Assembly (NCBI GenBank): GCA_021205375.1
Contig: JAJPXR010000195.1
Coordinates: 1-7,195, forward strand
DNA: 7,195 bases
Direction: 5' to 3'
From: Clostridiales bacterium
GTDB lineage: Bacteria > Bacillota > Clostridia > Oscillospirales > Oscillospiraceae
The number at the start of each line of letters is the position of its first letter. Position 1 is the stretch's first letter. The translations under genes and the position numbers were made by a program. The notes beneath the pieces are model-generated. The model searched no databases and was not told the DNA's origin. It saw nothing but the letters and a program-made list of their open reading frames with translations. This document shows positions 5,355 through 7,195 of this stretch, piece after piece.

Positions 5355-6530
5355 TCATTTGTTCCCTTTAGCCCGGTTGTGCGTTTTACAAAGCATTTGG
5401 CAGTTAGAAATATCAGTTGCGCCGCCTTTGCTCCATGCAGTAACATGGTCGGCGTCCATTTCGTTATATTTCCAGATACGCCGTGCATTATTATCTGTAC
5501 CTAATGCGCACAGCGGACAATTTGATTTCCCTTGCCCTTTTACGGCGTCGGTTTGTCGTGTGTAAACCGCTTTTTTTGTACTATCTTCAAACACTCTGAT
5601 TTCAAGCAGTTTTGTATCAAGGCAACCACCTAAAATGTACTCAAATATTCCCGCCCTTTTTTTGACTGCACCATCTGCATAAAGTTCATGCACTTTTGCA
5701 GAAACGGCAACAGGGTCATATGGGGTATTATGATATGTTTCAAAAAGTCTGCCCCATTCAAGCCCCCGCATTTCGCTTTCTACGTCGATAAAAACCGATG
5801 ATACCCAATCAATGACGCTGGTAAAATACGCCTTTAGCTCGGTAATATCTGTGTCATAACGGTGCTTGCTCATGTAATTTTCCACATTTTCGTCAGCACT
5901 GCTCTTGCATACCCATTCAAGGGCAACGCGCAAATAGTCCTGTCGCAGCACATCACCCTTTATGTAGGCGCTCCATTTCTGAATGTTGGCATTCTGACTA
6001 TTGCTGAACTCTGCCTTTGCTTTTGTCACAAACGGCCCCGAATACACGGCGTTTGCTACTTCTTGTGTATTTAGCGGAATACCAACAATATTTATTGTCT
6101 TGAACCACTCTTTGATTTCACTTTCCGTCCCCTCACAAATATAAATCGTCAGTGGCGTTTCGTTGATTTTTTTCTTTTGGTCGTCGGGCATAGCGGCATA
6201 ATAATGCGGCATACCGTTCGTGTCAAGCAACGGGAATTTGCCCGTGATAAAACGGCCTAAACTCGTAATGCGTTGCTGCCCGTCCAGCACCTCAAATCTA
6301 TCATCACCGACTTTATTAAAATAGATAAGACCTAACGGGTAGCCTTTTAGCACGGATTGAATTACAGCTTCTTCCTTTTTCTGCTTTGCATACAGATAAT
6401 TACGTTGATATTCTGGCTGAATAACCAGTTTGCCGGACAGCCCGAAAAGCCCTTTGCCCTCTAACTCATTATAGACAAAGCCCTTGCAAATTTGCTCTAT
6501 CGTTATATCTGTTTTTAACTCTGTAATCAT
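5355..6530 (-). CDS. DUF262 domain protein with C-terminal HNH nuclease domain
   Basis: 391 residues. The N-terminal DUF262 (GmrS-like, ParB/Srx-related fold) shows YQR at 41-43 and the hallmark DGQQR at 83-87, the site linked to nucleotide binding or hydrolysis in this family. A helical middle region follows. The C-terminus is a classical HNH domain with CPLC (338-341), DADH (359-362, His362), Asn376 and CKTH (381-384). The Cys pairs are likely to hold zinc, and His362/Asn376/His384 look intact. DUF262 proteins include GmrSD/BrxU and SspE, which restrict phage DNA, but those end in DUF1524 rather than this HNH type. The start ATG at 6530 overlaps the methyltransferase stop codon by 4 bases (ATGA), with AAAAGGAG (complement of 6537-6544) just upstream, so the pair is translationally coupled. 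The gene is AT-rich compared with the left genes, a sign of transfer. Nuclease role is inferred from intact motifs and context. Confidence 0.82.
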   Translation of the reverse strand: MITELKTDITIEQICKGFVYNELEGKGLFGLSGKLVIQPEYQRNYLYAKQKKEEAVIQSVLKGYPLGLIYFNKVGDDRFEVLDGQQRITSLGRFITGKFPLLDTNGMPHYYAAMPDDQKKKINETPLTIYICEGTESEIKEWFKTINIVGIPLNTQEVANAVYSGPFVTKAKAEFSNSQNANIQKWSAYIKGDVLRQDYLRVALEWVCKSSADENVENYMSKHRYDTDITELKAYFTSVIDWVSSVFIDVESEMRGLEWGRLFETYHNTPYDPVAVSAKVHELYADGAVKKRAGIFEYILGGCLDTKLLEIRVFEDSTKKAVYTRQTDAVKGQGKSNCPLCALGTDNNARRIWKYNEMDADHVTAWSKGGATDISNCQMLCKTHNRAKGNK

Positions 6531-7195
6531 GACGTTCTCCTTTTAATGAAAATCCGTGCATAAGTAGAGTATACACTATCTTCACCGCAAACAAAATAGT
6601 TTCCCTTTGAGGGTTTTCCTTTAATCACAGGATTTCCATATATTTTACCGCCGTTTGCTCCAGTAAATTCTCCGGTTTGGCGAACTTCTCTATATTGTTT
6701 GTATTCCTTTGTTGTTTTAATGTCAACTAAATCATCTTTACCATTAACAAGCCCAACAATTACAAATTGTTCGGGGCAATGTTTCGACAAAAAAGTGATA
6801 GGAACGCCCATTACTCCATCAAAGTCTTGGGGGATAGCATCAATGCACGGTACTTCTATTGCTTCATAATTGTCATATGGTAGATACCCGTTTTCTCTGA
6901 TTTGCCTATGTCGGCTAAATTTTAAGTTATCAGCCATTGTCATTAGAGCAATAGGTTGATGTCTGCGCCCATGGTCTATGTTCGTAAACCAACAAGCATT
7001 ACCTAATCTTGTGTAATTGCCCACATAACCTAATTTTGCCGCTTTCGCCCTGTCTTTTGGGGCAACCTCTGCCCCTTCTGGTACTTCAAACACCATATCT
7101 TGCCCGTTATTTGTTGCACCTATCCACAATCTATTATCTTTTAAGGTTCTATAATAAATGTTGGGGTCAGGTAAAGCACCTGGCCCCAAATTCAT
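6527..7195 (-). CDS. EcoRI-type adenine-specific DNA methyltransferase, C-terminal part (cut by window edge)
   Basis: 222 residues visible, and the reading frame reaches the right edge. The Met at 7195 is probably internal, because the visible part starts in mid-domain and lacks the SAM-binding and NPPF/Y-type catalytic motifs expected nearer the N-terminus. Family traits visible: NRLWIG (21-26), LGNACWFTNIDHGRR (64-78), YDNYEAIEVP (107-116), and DGVMGVPITFL followed by PEQF (126-144), all reminiscent of the EcoRI adenine methylase family. Such enzymes place N6-methyladenine at a specific site to protect DNA from a cognate nuclease. The downstream partner here is not an EcoRI-like endonuclease but the DUF262-HNH protein, overlapping by 4 bases. 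AT-rich composition matches the partner and differs from the genes on the left. Identification is by recognised motifs; target site unknown. Confidence 0.75.
   Translation of the reverse strand: MNLGPGALPDPNIYYRTLKDNRLWIGATNNGQDMVFEVPEGAEVAPKDRAKAAKLGYVGNYTRLGNACWFTNIDHGRRHQPIALMTMADNLKFSRHRQIRENGYLPYDNYEAIEVPCIDAIPQDFDGVMGVPITFLSKHCPEQFVIVGLVNGKDDLVDIKTTKEYKQYREVRQTGEFTGANGGKIYGNPVIKGKPSKGNYFVCGEDSVYSTYARIFIKRRTS

Noticed and set aside
6527..7195. Complete small protein starting at Met at the window edge
   Set aside because: The visible part begins in the middle of the EcoRI-type methylase family and lacks its catalytic motif, so the frame most likely continues past the edge.

Overview
The window looks like a chromosomal segment from a GC-rich, spore-forming gut-type Clostridium relative (Firmicutes, probably Oscillospiraceae). 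The reasons are a SCIFF-peptide radical SAM maturase, a SpoIIM-like sporulation membrane protein, a Firmicutes-style phosphoglucosamine mutase, strong AGGAG-type ribosome binding sites, and GC-rich codons over the left two thirds. The family placement is inference; there is no rRNA or marker gene here.

Layout. Positions 1-246 hold palindromic repeat DNA. At 247-1605 (+) is scfB, the thioether-forming maturase of the SCIFF peptide; its usual partner peptide gene scfA is not in the window. A second copy of the same ~175-bp repeat follows scfB (about 1624-1797), so the gene sits between two direct repeats. Heptamer arrays in opposite orientations bracket this second copy. At 1930-2541 (+) is a five-helix SpoIIM-like membrane protein with a TTG start and a hairpin over its ribosome binding site. 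At 2687-4039 (+) is glmM under its own strong promoter. The gap 4040-4404 holds a chain of hairpins and then a perfect-consensus promoter with palindromes, driving a FadR-type GntR regulator (4405-5145, +) that ends in a clear intrinsic terminator.

From about 5230 to the right edge the DNA becomes AT-rich and the genes run leftwards. Two genes overlap by 4 bp: an EcoRI-type adenine methyltransferase (C-terminal part only, entering from the right edge) and a DUF262-HNH nuclease-like protein. This pair looks like a horizontally acquired restriction-modification or defence module. It is the best candidate for an incompletely described system: a modification enzyme translationally coupled to a GmrSD/SspE-like DUF262 protein that carries a classical HNH domain.

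How the genes fit together: the left genes are housekeeping or peptide-maturation functions (RiPP maturation, sporulation, peptidoglycan precursor synthesis, regulation) with separate promoters and no obvious shared pathway. The right pair forms one operon converging on the regulator gene, with back-to-back terminators between them.
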